25,744 nucleotides of DNA, from assembly GCA_035645555.1 (NCBI GenBank), contig DASQMI010000056.1, positions 1-25,744 of the forward strand. Reading direction: 5' to 3'. The notes under the pieces are model-generated. The model ran no database searches and was not told the origin of the DNA. It worked only from the letters and a program-made list of their open reading frames with translations. Every line of letters starts with the position of its first letter. Position 1 is the stretch's first letter. The position numbers and the translations under genes were made by a program. The DNA comes from Lysobacter_F sp035645555. Its GTDB lineage: Bacteria; Pseudomonadota; Gammaproteobacteria; Xanthomonadales; Xanthomonadaceae. This document shows positions 15,840 to 23,731 of this stretch, piece after piece.

Positions 15840-16118
15840 CTAGCTGACCTGCTCGCCCTGCAGCAGCGGCTCGAGCTTGCCGGCGCGGTGCAGCGCCATC
15901 ATGTCGTCGTAGCCGCCGACATGGACGTCGCCGATGAAGATCTGCGGCACGCTGGTGCGGCGCGTGCGCTCGATCATCCGCTCGCGTTCGGCCGGATCGA
16001 GGTCGATGCGCACTTCCTGCCAGTCGCGACCTTTGCTCTTCAGGAAGTTCTTGGCCGCCACGCAGTACGGGCAGACCGCGGTCGTGTACAGGGTGATGGT
16101 GGGGGTGGACTCGCTCAC
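15840..16118 (-). CDS. grxC: Glutaredoxin 3
   Basis: A small cytosolic dithiol oxidoreductase of 92 residues that uses glutathione. The active site CPYC is at residues 16-19 in LYTTAVCPYCVAAKNFL. The cis-proline motif TSVPQIFI and the glutathione-binding GGYDDMMAL follow, the standard class I glutaredoxin pattern. The start is a GTG at 16118 (MSESTPTITLY), with GGAGG only two bases upstream, an unusually tight spacing. No ATG is available nearby; the frame stays open for a long way upstream but encodes arginine-rich sequence antisense to the neighbouring gene. It is divergent from the M48 protease gene and heads the grxC/AhpD-like/isocitrate dehydrogenase series. Confidence 0.92.
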   Translation of the reverse strand: MSESTPTITLYTTAVCPYCVAAKNFLKSKGRDWQEVRIDLDPAERERMIERTRRTSVPQIFIGDVHVGGYDDMMALHRAGKLEPLLQGEQVS

Positions 16119-16146
16119 GCGCCCTCCGGGATTCGGGTCTTCGGCG

Positions 16147-16175
16147 ACTATGGGTATCGCACCGGCGCATTTCCA
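16147..16175 (-). promoter_or_regulatory. Weak sigma-70 promoter candidate for grxC
   Basis: On the minus strand, -35 TGGAAA (16175-16170), 17 bases, -10 CATAGT (16152-16147); each matches four of six consensus bases. Predicted initiation is near 16140, about 20 bases before the GTG. The rest of the 189-base divergent gap shows no clear plus-strand promoter. Confidence 0.35.
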
Positions 16176-16307
16176 GCCCCCATATGCACCGCGCTGTTCC
16201 AGCCGCACGAGCGGCGCCGTTCCGGCGCGATTAACGACGGATTCACACCGCGGGCGCGGGTGCGGCGCATCCTCACCCAGTTGCCCTGCCCGCCCCCGAG
16301 GCCGTCC

Positions 16308-17948
16308 TTGCGTCGTATCGCTCCATCGCTGCTCGCGCTTTCCCTCGCCCTCGCCGCGCCGCTGTCGCCGGCGCAGGACACCGCGCTGCCCGACTTTGGC
16401 TCCTCGGCCAACGAGCTGATCACGCCGGCCCAGCAGGAGCAGTACGGCGAAATGCTGCTCGCCCAGCTGCACCACTACGGCTACGTGCTCGAGGATCCCC
16501 TGCTGCAGGAGTGGCTGGACACGCTCGGCGCGCGACTCGCCGCCGCCAGCGACCGGCCGCGCCAGGACTTCACGTTCTTCCTGCTGCGCGACCGCGACAT
16601 CAACGCGTTCGCCACGCTCGGCGGCTACGTCGGCGTCAACGCCGGCCTGGTACTGGCTGCCGACCGCGAGGACCAGGTGGCGAGCGTGCTGTCGCACGAG
16701 ATCGCCCATGTCACCCAGGACCACGTGCTGCGCGCGGTCGAGCGCGCCCAGCGCGACCAGATCCCGATCCTGCTCGGCATGCTGGCGGCGGTCGCCGCCG
16801 CATCGGCGTCCAACAGCGATTCCAGCGGCGACGCCGCGCAGGCGGCGATCGTGTCGGCGATGGGGCTGGCCCAGCAGCGGCAGATCAACTACACGCGCTC
16901 GAACGAATCCGAGGCCGACCGCATCGGCATCCAGACGCTCGCCCGCAGCGGGTACGACACCCGCGGCATGGCCGAGTTCTTCGAGAAGATGCTGGTGGCC
17001 TCGCGCAGCAACCGCGGCAGCGACCCGCTGTACCAGGTGCCGGATTACCTGATGACCCATCCGGTCACCACCACGCGGATCGCCGAGGCACGCGACCGTG
17101 CCGCCCGCCTCAAGGCCGAGTCCGGCGCAGGCGCGGTGTGCGTGCGCGATCCGGACGGGCTGGACGAATGCCGCCGCGAGGGCACCGGCGCGCCGCGCTT
17201 CGTCGCGCCGGGCACGTCCAACCCGCTGCTGCCGGCCGGATTGAAGCTGGACGGCCCGCCGAGCGGCGGCACCGGGCTGTTCGATTTCGCGCGCGAGCGC
17301 ATGCGCGTGCTGAGCGCGGACACGCCGCGCGCCGCGCTCACCGAGTACGAGCGCCTGGCGGCGGCCAAGCCGCTGACCCCGGCGCAGCGCTACGGCCAGG
17401 CGCTGGCGCGGCTGCGCGCCAACCGCGCCGAGGCTGCGGCCGACGAGCTCGCGGCACTGCTCGCCCAGCACCCGGGCGTCTCCTGGATCGCACTCGCGCT
17501 GGCGGAGGCCGAGGCGAAGGCGGGTCGCGCGCAGGTGGCGGATGCGCGCTTCGAGGCGCTGATGCGCGCCGCGCCGACCAACCTCGCGATCGCGCTGACC
17601 TATGCCGGCGTGCTCAACGAGCGCGGTACCGCCGAGGGCGGCCGCCGCGCGCAGGCGGTGCTGCGCCCGTTGATGGCCGGCGCCGGTCGTGACGTGGTGT
17701 TCCAGCGCACGTTGGCGCGCGCCTCGGAACTGGCAGGGGATGCCATCCGTGCCGGCGAGGCCTACGCCGAGGCCGCCTACCTCGGCGGACGACCGGAGCT
17801 CGCCCTGCTGCAGCTCAACAACCTGAAGAAGCGCGAGGATCTGGACTACTACGCGCGCGCCCGCATCGAAGCGCGCATCGCCGCGATCACCCCGACCGTG
17901 CTGGAACTGCGCCGGCAGGGCGTGCGCGACGCCGACGTGCGGCGTTGA
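16308..17948 (+). CDS. BepA-like periplasmic M48 metalloprotease with TPR repeats
   Basis: A zinc metalloprotease predicted to act in the periplasm on outer-membrane proteins, as BepA (YfgC) does for LptD and BAM substrates. The TTG at 16308 gives 546 residues with a clean signal peptide (MRRIAPSLLALSLALAAPLSPAQD) and GAGG seven bases upstream; another TTG at 16281 would put prolines before it. The zinc motif HEIAH is at residues 130-134, with the third ligand Glu202 in NESEADRIG. GRDRDINAFATLGGYVGVNAG-like sequence upstream is typical of M48. The C-terminal part (about 320-530) is helical, Ala/Leu/Glu-rich TPR-like sequence. E. coli BepA is 487 residues, so this is somewhat longer. It lies 76 bases before phoB; a functional link to phosphate is not evident. 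Confidence 0.88.
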   Translation: MRRIAPSLLALSLALAAPLSPAQDTALPDFGSSANELITPAQQEQYGEMLLAQLHHYGYVLEDPLLQEWLDTLGARLAAASDRPRQDFTFFLLRDRDINAFATLGGYVGVNAGLVLAADREDQVASVLSHEIAHVTQDHVLRAVERAQRDQIPILLGMLAAVAAASASNSDSSGDAAQAAIVSAMGLAQQRQINYTRSNESEADRIGIQTLARSGYDTRGMAEFFEKMLVASRSNRGSDPLYQVPDYLMTHPVTTTRIAEARDRAARLKAESGAGAVCVRDPDGLDECRREGTGAPRFVAPGTSNPLLPAGLKLDGPPSGGTGLFDFARERMRVLSADTPRAALTEYERLAAAKPLTPAQRYGQALARLRANRAEAAADELAALLAQHPGVSWIALALAEAEAKAGRAQVADARFEALMRAAPTNLAIALTYAGVLNERGTAEGGRRAQAVLRPLMAGAGRDVVFQRTLARASELAGDAIRAGEAYAEAAYLGGRPELALLQLNNLKKREDLDYYARARIEARIAAITPTVLELRRQGVRDADVRR

Positions 17949-17959
17949 ACCGCGCCGCG

Positions 17960-17993
17960 CTGTCACCGCTCGGTCACAAACCGGTAGTGTACT
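17960..17993 (+). promoter_or_regulatory. Pho box and -10 element of phoB
   Basis: Two 11-base direct repeats, CTGTCACCGCT (17960-17970) and CGGTCACAAAC (17971-17981), match the PhoB-binding pattern CTGTCAT with 11-base spacing. Ten bases after the second TCAC unit lies TGTACT (17988-17993), four of six -10 consensus bases, at the same distance as in the E. coli phoA promoter. This predicts autoregulation of phoBR by PhoB, with initiation near 18000. Confidence 0.7.
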
Positions 17994-18024
17994 GGCGCCA
18001 CTCCATGCGACCCGGACCCGCCGC

Positions 18025-18732
18025 GTGCAGAAGCGCATCCTGATCGTCGAAGACGAGCCGGCCATCCGTGACATGGTGGCGTTTGTCTTGCGCAAGGGCG
18101 ACTTCGAGCCGGTGCTCGCCGGCGACGCCCGCGAGGCGCAGGCGGCCATCGCCGACCGCGTGCCCGACCTGATCCTGCTGGATTGGATGCTGCCCGGCAC
18201 CAGCGGCCTGGAACTGGCGCGACGCTGGCGCCGCGAGGCGCTGACGCGCGAGATCCCGATCATCATGCTCACCGCGCGCGGCGAGGAGAACGACCGCGTC
18301 AGCGGGCTGGAGGCCGGCGTCGACGACTACGTGGTCAAGCCGTTCTCGGCGCGCGAGCTGCTCGCCCGCATCCGCGCGGTGCTGCGGCGATCGCGCGAGG
18401 ACGACCCCGACGGCAGCGTCGCGGTCGGCCCGTTGCGCATCGACGGTGCCGCGCACCGGGTGTTCGCGCACGCCGACGGCGGCGCGCAGCCGGTGCAGCT
18501 CGGCCCCACCGAGTACCGCCTGCTGCACTTCTTCATGACCCACGCCGAGCGCGTGTATTCGCGCACGCAGCTGCTCGACCACGTCTGGGGCGGCAGCGTG
18601 TACGTCGAGGAGCGCACCGTCGATGTTCACATCCGGCGCCTGCGCAAGGCGCTGGAGCCGTTCGCGCTGGACGGCATGGTGCAGACGGTACGCGGCGCCG
18701 GCTATCGCTTTTCCGCCGCGGTGGCCGCTTAG
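18025..18732 (+). CDS. phoB: Phosphate regulon response regulator PhoB
   Basis: A 235-residue DNA-binding response regulator of the OmpR/PhoB family that activates phosphate-starvation genes. The start is a GTG at 18025 (MQKRILIVEDEPAIRDMVAFVL). The receiver domain (1-120) has the acidic pair Glu9-Asp10, the phosphoacceptor Asp53 in LLDWMLPG, Thr83 in MLTARG and Lys105 in VVKPFSAREL. The winged-helix effector (about 130-230) has GPTEYRLLHFFMTHAERVYSR, HVWGG and RTVDVHIRRLRKAL, typical of PhoB. It has a Pho box upstream. phoR starts nine bases downstream, so the two are co-transcribed. Confidence 0.95.
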   Translation: MQKRILIVEDEPAIRDMVAFVLRKGDFEPVLAGDAREAQAAIADRVPDLILLDWMLPGTSGLELARRWRREALTREIPIIMLTARGEENDRVSGLEAGVDDYVVKPFSARELLARIRAVLRRSREDDPDGSVAVGPLRIDGAAHRVFAHADGGAQPVQLGPTEYRLLHFFMTHAERVYSRTQLLDHVWGGSVYVEERTVDVHIRRLRKALEPFALDGMVQTVRGAGYRFSAAVAA

Positions 18733-18741
18733 ACTGCGGGC

Positions 18742-20058
18742 ATGCCGCCCCGCGTCCGCTCTGTCTGGTTGCTCACGCTCGTCCGTCTCGGCCTGCTGCT
18801 GGCGGGCGCGGCGGCGCTTGGGCTCGCGCTCGGGCGGCCGTGGCCGGTGCTCGCGGTGGCCGCGCTCGCGGTGGTGGCCTGGCAGTACCTGAGCCTGCGC
18901 CGCGTGCTGCAGCGGCTGACCGCGCGCCGCCCGCTGCCGCCACCGCGCGGCGGCGGCGTGTGGAACGAGCTGGACCGCCTGCTCCACCGCAGCCAGTCCG
19001 AGACGCGCGCGCGCAGGCGCCGCCTGCTGGCGCTGCTGCGCGCCTATCGCGCGGTGGCCGACGCGCTGCCGGACGCCATCGTGCTGGTCGAACGCGATAC
19101 CCAGCGCATCGCGTGGTTCAACCGCGCGGCCACCCGTCTGCTGCCGCTGCGCCACCCGCACGATGCCGGCGCGTCGCTCGCCGAGCGCCTGCAGCCGCTG
19201 CCGCTGGCGCACTGGCTGGCCTCCGGCCGCCATGCCGAGCCGCTGGAGCTCGCATCGCCGTGGGCGCCGGCGGCCACGCTCAGCTTCCGGCTGATCCCTT
19301 ACTCCGACGAGCTGTGGCTGCTGGTCGCGCGCGACGTGACCCGGCTTCTGCAGCTGGAGCAGATGCGCCGCGACTTCGTCGCCAACGTCTCGCACGAGCT
19401 GCGCACGCCGCTGACCGTGGTGCACGGCTACCTGGAAATGCTCGACCCGGACGAGCATCCGGCGTGGGCGCCGATCATCGCCGAGATGCGCCGGCAGTCG
19501 CAGCGGATGACCCAACTGGTCGAGGATCTGCTGACGCTGTCGCGGCTGGAGTCGCAGGACCGCCTCGCCGGCGAGGAGCCGATCGCGATGGCGGCGATGC
19601 TGGCGACGCTGCAGCGTGAGGCGCGTGCGCTCAGCCAGGACCGGCACCGGATCGAGGTCGAGGACAGCGCCGGCGTGGACCTGCACGGCTCGCCGAAGGA
19701 GCTGCACAGCGCGTTCTCCAACCTGGTCAGCAACGCGGTGCGCTATACGCCGGCCGACGGGACGGTCCGCATCCGCTTCCGCCCCGACGCGGCGGGCGGC
19801 GCGGTTTTCGAGGTGGCCGATACCGGCTACGGCATTCCCGCCGCACACCTGCCGCGCATCACCGAACGCTTTTACCGCGTCTCCACCAGCCGTTCGCGAG
19901 AAAGCGGCGGCACCGGCCTGGGGCTCGCGATCGTGAAGCACGTCCTGCATCTGCACCAGGCGCGCCTGGAGATTGCCAGCGAGGTCGGCCGTGGCAGTAC
20001 ATTCTCCTGCCACTTCGGCGCCGAACGCGTGCGCCCGCGCCTGCTCGAGGTCAGTTGA
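18742..20058 (+). CDS. phoR: Phosphate regulon sensor histidine kinase PhoR
   Basis: A 438-residue inner-membrane kinase that phosphorylates PhoB when phosphate is scarce. Two hydrophobic segments near the N-terminus (about 8-31 and 34-50) are joined by only a few residues, so there is almost no periplasmic domain, as expected for PhoR. A PAS-like region (about 100-205, LPDAIVLVERDTQRIAWFN) follows. The H box FVANVSHELRTPL contains His218. The ATPase domain shows the N box NLVSNAVRYTP, G1 DTGYGIP, the F box ERFYRV and G2 GGTGLGLAIVKH. The length agrees with E. coli PhoR (431). Its stop overlaps the ppk1 start as TGATG, indicating coupling of polyphosphate synthesis to the same transcript. Confidence 0.94.
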   Translation: MPPRVRSVWLLTLVRLGLLLAGAAALGLALGRPWPVLAVAALAVVAWQYLSLRRVLQRLTARRPLPPPRGGGVWNELDRLLHRSQSETRARRRRLLALLRAYRAVADALPDAIVLVERDTQRIAWFNRAATRLLPLRHPHDAGASLAERLQPLPLAHWLASGRHAEPLELASPWAPAATLSFRLIPYSDELWLLVARDVTRLLQLEQMRRDFVANVSHELRTPLTVVHGYLEMLDPDEHPAWAPIIAEMRRQSQRMTQLVEDLLTLSRLESQDRLAGEEPIAMAAMLATLQREARALSQDRHRIEVEDSAGVDLHGSPKELHSAFSNLVSNAVRYTPADGTVRIRFRPDAAGGAVFEVADTGYGIPAAHLPRITERFYRVSTSRSRESGGTGLGLAIVKHVLHLHQARLEIASEVGRGSTFSCHFGAERVRPRLLEVS

Positions 20059-22148
20059 TGAACGCCGCGCCATCGCTCCAGCCGGACCTGCAGACCGACA
20101 GCGACCTGCTGCGCGACCCGGCGCTGTACTTCAACCGCGAGCTGTCGCAGCTGGATTTCAACTTCCGCGTGCTCGCGCAGGCGGAGGATCCGCAGGTGCC
20201 GCTGCTGGAGCGCCTGCGCTACCTGTGCATCTCCTGCACCAACCTCGACGAGTTCTTCGAGATCCGCGCCGGCACGTTGCGGCATGCGCAGGACCTGGGT
20301 TTCATTCCCGGCCCTGACGGCCTGGCGCCGGCCGCGGTGCTGGCGCACATCCACGAGCGCGCCGCGCAGCTGGTCGCGGCGCAGTACCGGGTCTGGAACG
20401 AGGTGCTGCGCCCGGCGCTGTCGGACGCCGGCGTGCGCGTGCTCGGCCGCCACTCGTGGGATACGAAGCAGGCCCGCTGGCTGCGCGCGTACTTCCGCGA
20501 CGAGATCATGCCGGTGCTGTCGCCGCTCGGGCTCGATCCGGCGCATCCGTTCCCGAAGATCCTCAACAAGTCGCTGAACATCGTCGTCGTACTGAAAGGC
20601 CGCGACGCGTTCGGCCGTGAGGGCAATCTCGCGATCGTGCGCGCGCCGCGCTCGCTGCCGCGCATCATCCAGCTGCCGGAGAGCGTCTCCGGCGGACCGC
20701 ACGATTTCGTGTTCCTGTCCTCGGTGCTGTCGACGTTCGTCGACGAGCTGTTCCCCGGCATGCAGGTGCAGGGCGCCTACCAGTTCCGCGTCACCCGCAA
20801 CTCCGAACTGCTGGTCGACGAAGCCGAGGTCGACAACATCGCGCTGGCGCTGCGCGACGAGCTGGCCGGCCGCGGCTATCTGCGCCCGGTGCGGCTGGAG
20901 ATCGCCGAACAGTGTCCAGCGTCGATCGTGCAGATGCTGCTGCACAACTTCGATCTGCCGGAAAGCGCGGTCTACCGCATCGACGGGCCGGTCAACCTCA
21001 ACCGGGTGATCCAGGTCTACGACATGGTGCAGCGGCCGGATCTGAAGTTCCCGCCGTTCCAGCCGCGCCCGCTGCCGGGCAGCGAGTCGATGTTCGAGCG
21101 CGTCTCCGGCGGCGACGTGCTGCTGCACCACCCGTTCGACGCGTTCACCCCGGTGCTGGAGCTGATCCGCCAGGCGGCCGAGGATCCGAACGTGCTGGCG
21201 ATCAAGCAGACGCTCTACCGCACCGGCAAGGACTCGCCGATCGTCGAGCACCTGGTGCAGGCCGCACGCAACGGCAAGGACGTCACCGTGGTGGTCGAAC
21301 TGCGCGCGCGTTTCGACGAGGAAGCCAATCTCGGCCTCGCCGACCGCCTGCAGGAGGCCGGCGTGCAGGTGGTGTACGGCGTGGTCGGCTACAAGACCCA
21401 CGCCAAGATGCTGCTGATCGTGCGTCGCGAGAACGGCACCTTGCGGCGCTACGTGCACCTCGGCACCGGCAACTACCACAGCGGCACCGCGCGCGCGTAC
21501 ACCGACTTCGGGCTGATCACCTGCGATCCCGACATCGGCAACGACGTTCATCTGATCTTCCAGCAGCTTTCGGGGCTCGCGCCTGCGATCAAGCTCAAGC
21601 GCCTGTTGCAGTCGCCGTTCACCCTGCACACCGGCATCCTCAAGCGCATCCAGCGCGAGGCCCGCCACGCGCGCGCCGGACGCCCGGCGCGGATCGTGGC
21701 CAAGATGAACGCGCTCAACGAGCCGCAGGTGGTGCGCGCGCTCTATCACGCCTCCCAGGCCGGCGTGCAGATCGACCTCATCGTGCGCAGCGCGTGCACG
21801 CTGCGACCGGGCGTTCCGGGGGTGTCGGACAACATCCGCGTGCGCTCGATCGTCGGCCGCTTCCTCGAGCACCACCGGGTGTACTGGTTCGCCAACGGCG
21901 GCGAGCCGGAGCTGCTGTGCTCCAGCGCCGACTGGCTGGAACGCAACCTGCTGCGCCGCGTGGAGGTGTGCTTCCCGATCCTGTCGCCGGATCTCGCCAA
22001 ACGCGTCTACGACGAGGCGCTGGCCAGCAACCTCGCCGATACCGCCAACGCCTGGGAGCTGCAGTCCGACGGCAGCTATCGGCGCGTGACGCCGGGCGAT
22101 GCGCCGCAATCGGCGCAGCTGTCGCTGTTGGCCCAGCTGTGCGGATAG
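20058..22148 (+). CDS. ppk1: Polyphosphate kinase 1
   Basis: Transfers the gamma-phosphate of ATP to inorganic polyphosphate. The 696-residue product covers all four PPK1 domains: N domain (YFNRELSQLDFNFRVLAQA near the start, then SCTNLDEFFEIRAG), a head domain (about 115-320), and two PLD-like C domains. Active-site histidines are visible: His448 in YKTHAKMLLIV, the expected phospho-His, and His605 in GRFLEHHRVYWF. LGTGNYHSGTARAYTDFGL and QTLYRTGKDSPI are further family motifs. The ATG at 20058 overlaps the phoR stop; a TTG directly before it is also in frame but less likely. Its place in phoBR-ppk-ppx suggests control by PhoB from the Pho box. Confidence 0.97.
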   Translation: MNAAPSLQPDLQTDSDLLRDPALYFNRELSQLDFNFRVLAQAEDPQVPLLERLRYLCISCTNLDEFFEIRAGTLRHAQDLGFIPGPDGLAPAAVLAHIHERAAQLVAAQYRVWNEVLRPALSDAGVRVLGRHSWDTKQARWLRAYFRDEIMPVLSPLGLDPAHPFPKILNKSLNIVVVLKGRDAFGREGNLAIVRAPRSLPRIIQLPESVSGGPHDFVFLSSVLSTFVDELFPGMQVQGAYQFRVTRNSELLVDEAEVDNIALALRDELAGRGYLRPVRLEIAEQCPASIVQMLLHNFDLPESAVYRIDGPVNLNRVIQVYDMVQRPDLKFPPFQPRPLPGSESMFERVSGGDVLLHHPFDAFTPVLELIRQAAEDPNVLAIKQTLYRTGKDSPIVEHLVQAARNGKDVTVVVELRARFDEEANLGLADRLQEAGVQVVYGVVGYKTHAKMLLIVRRENGTLRRYVHLGTGNYHSGTARAYTDFGLITCDPDIGNDVHLIFQQLSGLAPAIKLKRLLQSPFTLHTGILKRIQREARHARAGRPARIVAKMNALNEPQVVRALYHASQAGVQIDLIVRSACTLRPGVPGVSDNIRVRSIVGRFLEHHRVYWFANGGEPELLCSSADWLERNLLRRVEVCFPILSPDLAKRVYDEALASNLADTANAWELQSDGSYRRVTPGDAPQSAQLSLLAQLCG

Positions 22149-22164
22149 CGGATCATTCCGCGCG

Positions 22165-23694
22165 ATGAAAGACGCCTACCCGAGCACCCGCCTGCCGCTG
22201 CAGGACGGCGATCTGCTGGCCGCGGTCGACCTCGGCTCGAACAGCTTCCACATGGTGGTGGCGCGCTACGTGCTCGGCCAGCTGCGGATCGTCGATCGCC
22301 TGCGCGAGACAGTGCGCCTGGCCGAAGGCCTCGACGAGTCCGGCGGGCTGGCGCTGCCGGCACGGCAGCGCGCGTTGGAATGCCTGGCGCGCTTCGGCCA
22401 GCGCGTCCGCGACATCCCCGCGCCGCAGGTCCGCGCGATCGGCACCAACACCGTGCGCAATCTCGCCGATCCGCAGTCGTTCCTGACCGCGGCCGAAGAC
22501 GCGCTGGGCCATGCGATCGAAGTGGTGTCCGGCCGCGAGGAGGCACGCCTGATCTATCTCGGCGTCGCGCACGCGCAGCCGGCCAAGCCCGGCCAGCTGC
22601 GGCTGGTGATCGACATCGGCGGCGGTTCCACCGAATGCATCATCGGCTCCGGCTTCGAGCCGATCGAGCGCGAGAGCCTGCAGGTCGGCTGCGTCGCCAC
22701 GACCCGCCGCTTCTTCGCCAACGGCAAGCTCTCGCGCAAGCGCTGGAAGGAAGCGCTGACCGAGGTCACCGCCGAGTTCCAGCAGTTCGCCAATACCTAC
22801 CGCGCGCTGGGCTGGCACGAGGCGCTCGGCTCGTCCGGCACCAACAAGGCGATCGGCGAGATCTGCGCGGCGATGAAGCTCACCAAGGGCGCGATCACCG
22901 ACGAGGCGCTGCCGGTGGTGCGCGACAAACTGCTCGAAGCCGAGCGCATCGAGGACATCGATCTGCCCGGCCTGTCCACCGACCGCCGGCCGATCATCGC
23001 CGGCGGCCTGCTGGTGCTGGAGGCCGCGTTCGCCGCGCTCGGGCTCAAGCGCATGGCGGTCAGCAAGGCGGCGCTGCGCGAGGGCATCCTGTACGACATG
23101 CTCGGCCGCGGTGGCGCCGACGACCCGCGCGAGGCCGCGGTCGCCGCGCTGATGCTGCGCTACGGCGTCGACCACTCGCAGGCACGCCGGGTCGAGGACA
23201 CGCTGATGCACCTGTTCGACCAGGTGCAGGAGGCGTGGCGGCTGGACGAGGACGACCGCCTGATGCTGCGCCGCGCCGCGCGCCTGCACGAGCTGGGGCT
23301 CGCGATCGCGCACAGCCAGTACCACGTGCACGGCGCCTACATCATCGAGCACTCCGACATCGCCGGGTTCTCGCGCCAGCAGCAGCAGTTCCTCGCCGCG
23401 CTGGTGCGCACGCACCGCCGCAATATCCCGAAATCGGCGTTCGATGCGCTGCCGGACCGCCTGCTCGCCACCGCGAAGCGCTGCGCGGCGCTGCTGCGGC
23501 TCGCGGTGCTGCTGCACCGCGCGCACGAGCCGGATCCGATTCCGCTGCTGCAGGCGCGCACCGAAGGCGACCGCCTGACCCTGACGATGGCGCGGCGCTG
23601 GCTGGACGCACGGCCACTGCTGCGTGCCGACCTGGACGGCGAACCTGCGGCGATCGCCGCGCTCGGCGTCGAACTGCGGCTGGACGCGGCCTAG
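22165..23694 (+). CDS. ppx: Exopolyphosphatase (Ppx/GppA family)
   Basis: Releases phosphate from the ends of polyphosphate, or acts on pppGpp in GppA relatives. The ATG at 22165 gives 509 residues starting MKDAYPSTRLP. The actin-like ATPase-fold motifs are clear: AAVDLGSNSFHMVV (Asp22, Gly24, Ser25, Asn26) and VIDIGGGSTECI (residues 148-159 region). TNTVRN and SGREEARLIY lie between them. The C-terminal HD-like helical domain covers about 315-509 (RAARLHELGLAIAH, HGAYIIEHSDIAGFSRQQQQFLAAL). The length fits Ppx (E. coli 513) better than a short single-domain form. It starts 17 bases after ppk1, so synthesis and breakdown of polyphosphate are on one transcript. GppA-type activity cannot be excluded. 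Confidence 0.94.
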   Translation: MKDAYPSTRLPLQDGDLLAAVDLGSNSFHMVVARYVLGQLRIVDRLRETVRLAEGLDESGGLALPARQRALECLARFGQRVRDIPAPQVRAIGTNTVRNLADPQSFLTAAEDALGHAIEVVSGREEARLIYLGVAHAQPAKPGQLRLVIDIGGGSTECIIGSGFEPIERESLQVGCVATTRRFFANGKLSRKRWKEALTEVTAEFQQFANTYRALGWHEALGSSGTNKAIGEICAAMKLTKGAITDEALPVVRDKLLEAERIEDIDLPGLSTDRRPIIAGGLLVLEAAFAALGLKRMAVSKAALREGILYDMLGRGGADDPREAAVAALMLRYGVDHSQARRVEDTLMHLFDQVQEAWRLDEDDRLMLRRAARLHELGLAIAHSQYHVHGAYIIEHSDIAGFSRQQQQFLAALVRTHRRNIPKSAFDALPDRLLATAKRCAALLRLAVLLHRAHEPDPIPLLQARTEGDRLTLTMARRWLDARPLLRADLDGEPAAIAALGVELRLDAA

Positions 23695-23731
23695 CCCGCG
23701 CCGCGATCCGCCAGCGCCAGCACCGCGCATG

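Noticed and set aside
15763..16170. Fusion of the AhpD-like protein to upstream glutaredoxin-like sequence in the same open frame
   Set aside because: The frame overlaps grxC out of register; the upstream residues are not the glutaredoxin sequence in its true frame. ATG at 15762 gives a full AhpD-like protein.
16281..16310. Earlier TTG start for the M48 protease
   Set aside because: It would place a proline-rich segment before the signal peptide; the TTG at 16308 has the better ribosome-binding site spacing.
15840..18272. A possible long fusion protein ending in glutaredoxin
   Set aside because: The frame is open for more than 700 codons before grxC only because it runs antisense to the M48 protease and phoB. 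The GTG at 16118 gives a normal-length glutaredoxin.
17974..20073. A 699-codon minus-strand frame over phoB and phoR
   Set aside because: Antisense to two genes with complete motif sets; rich in Arg, Ala, Gln and His with no domain.
19872..22109. A 745-codon minus-strand frame over ppk1
   Set aside because: Antisense shadow of ppk1.
22153..23730. A 525-codon minus-strand frame over ppx
   Set aside because: Antisense shadow of ppx.
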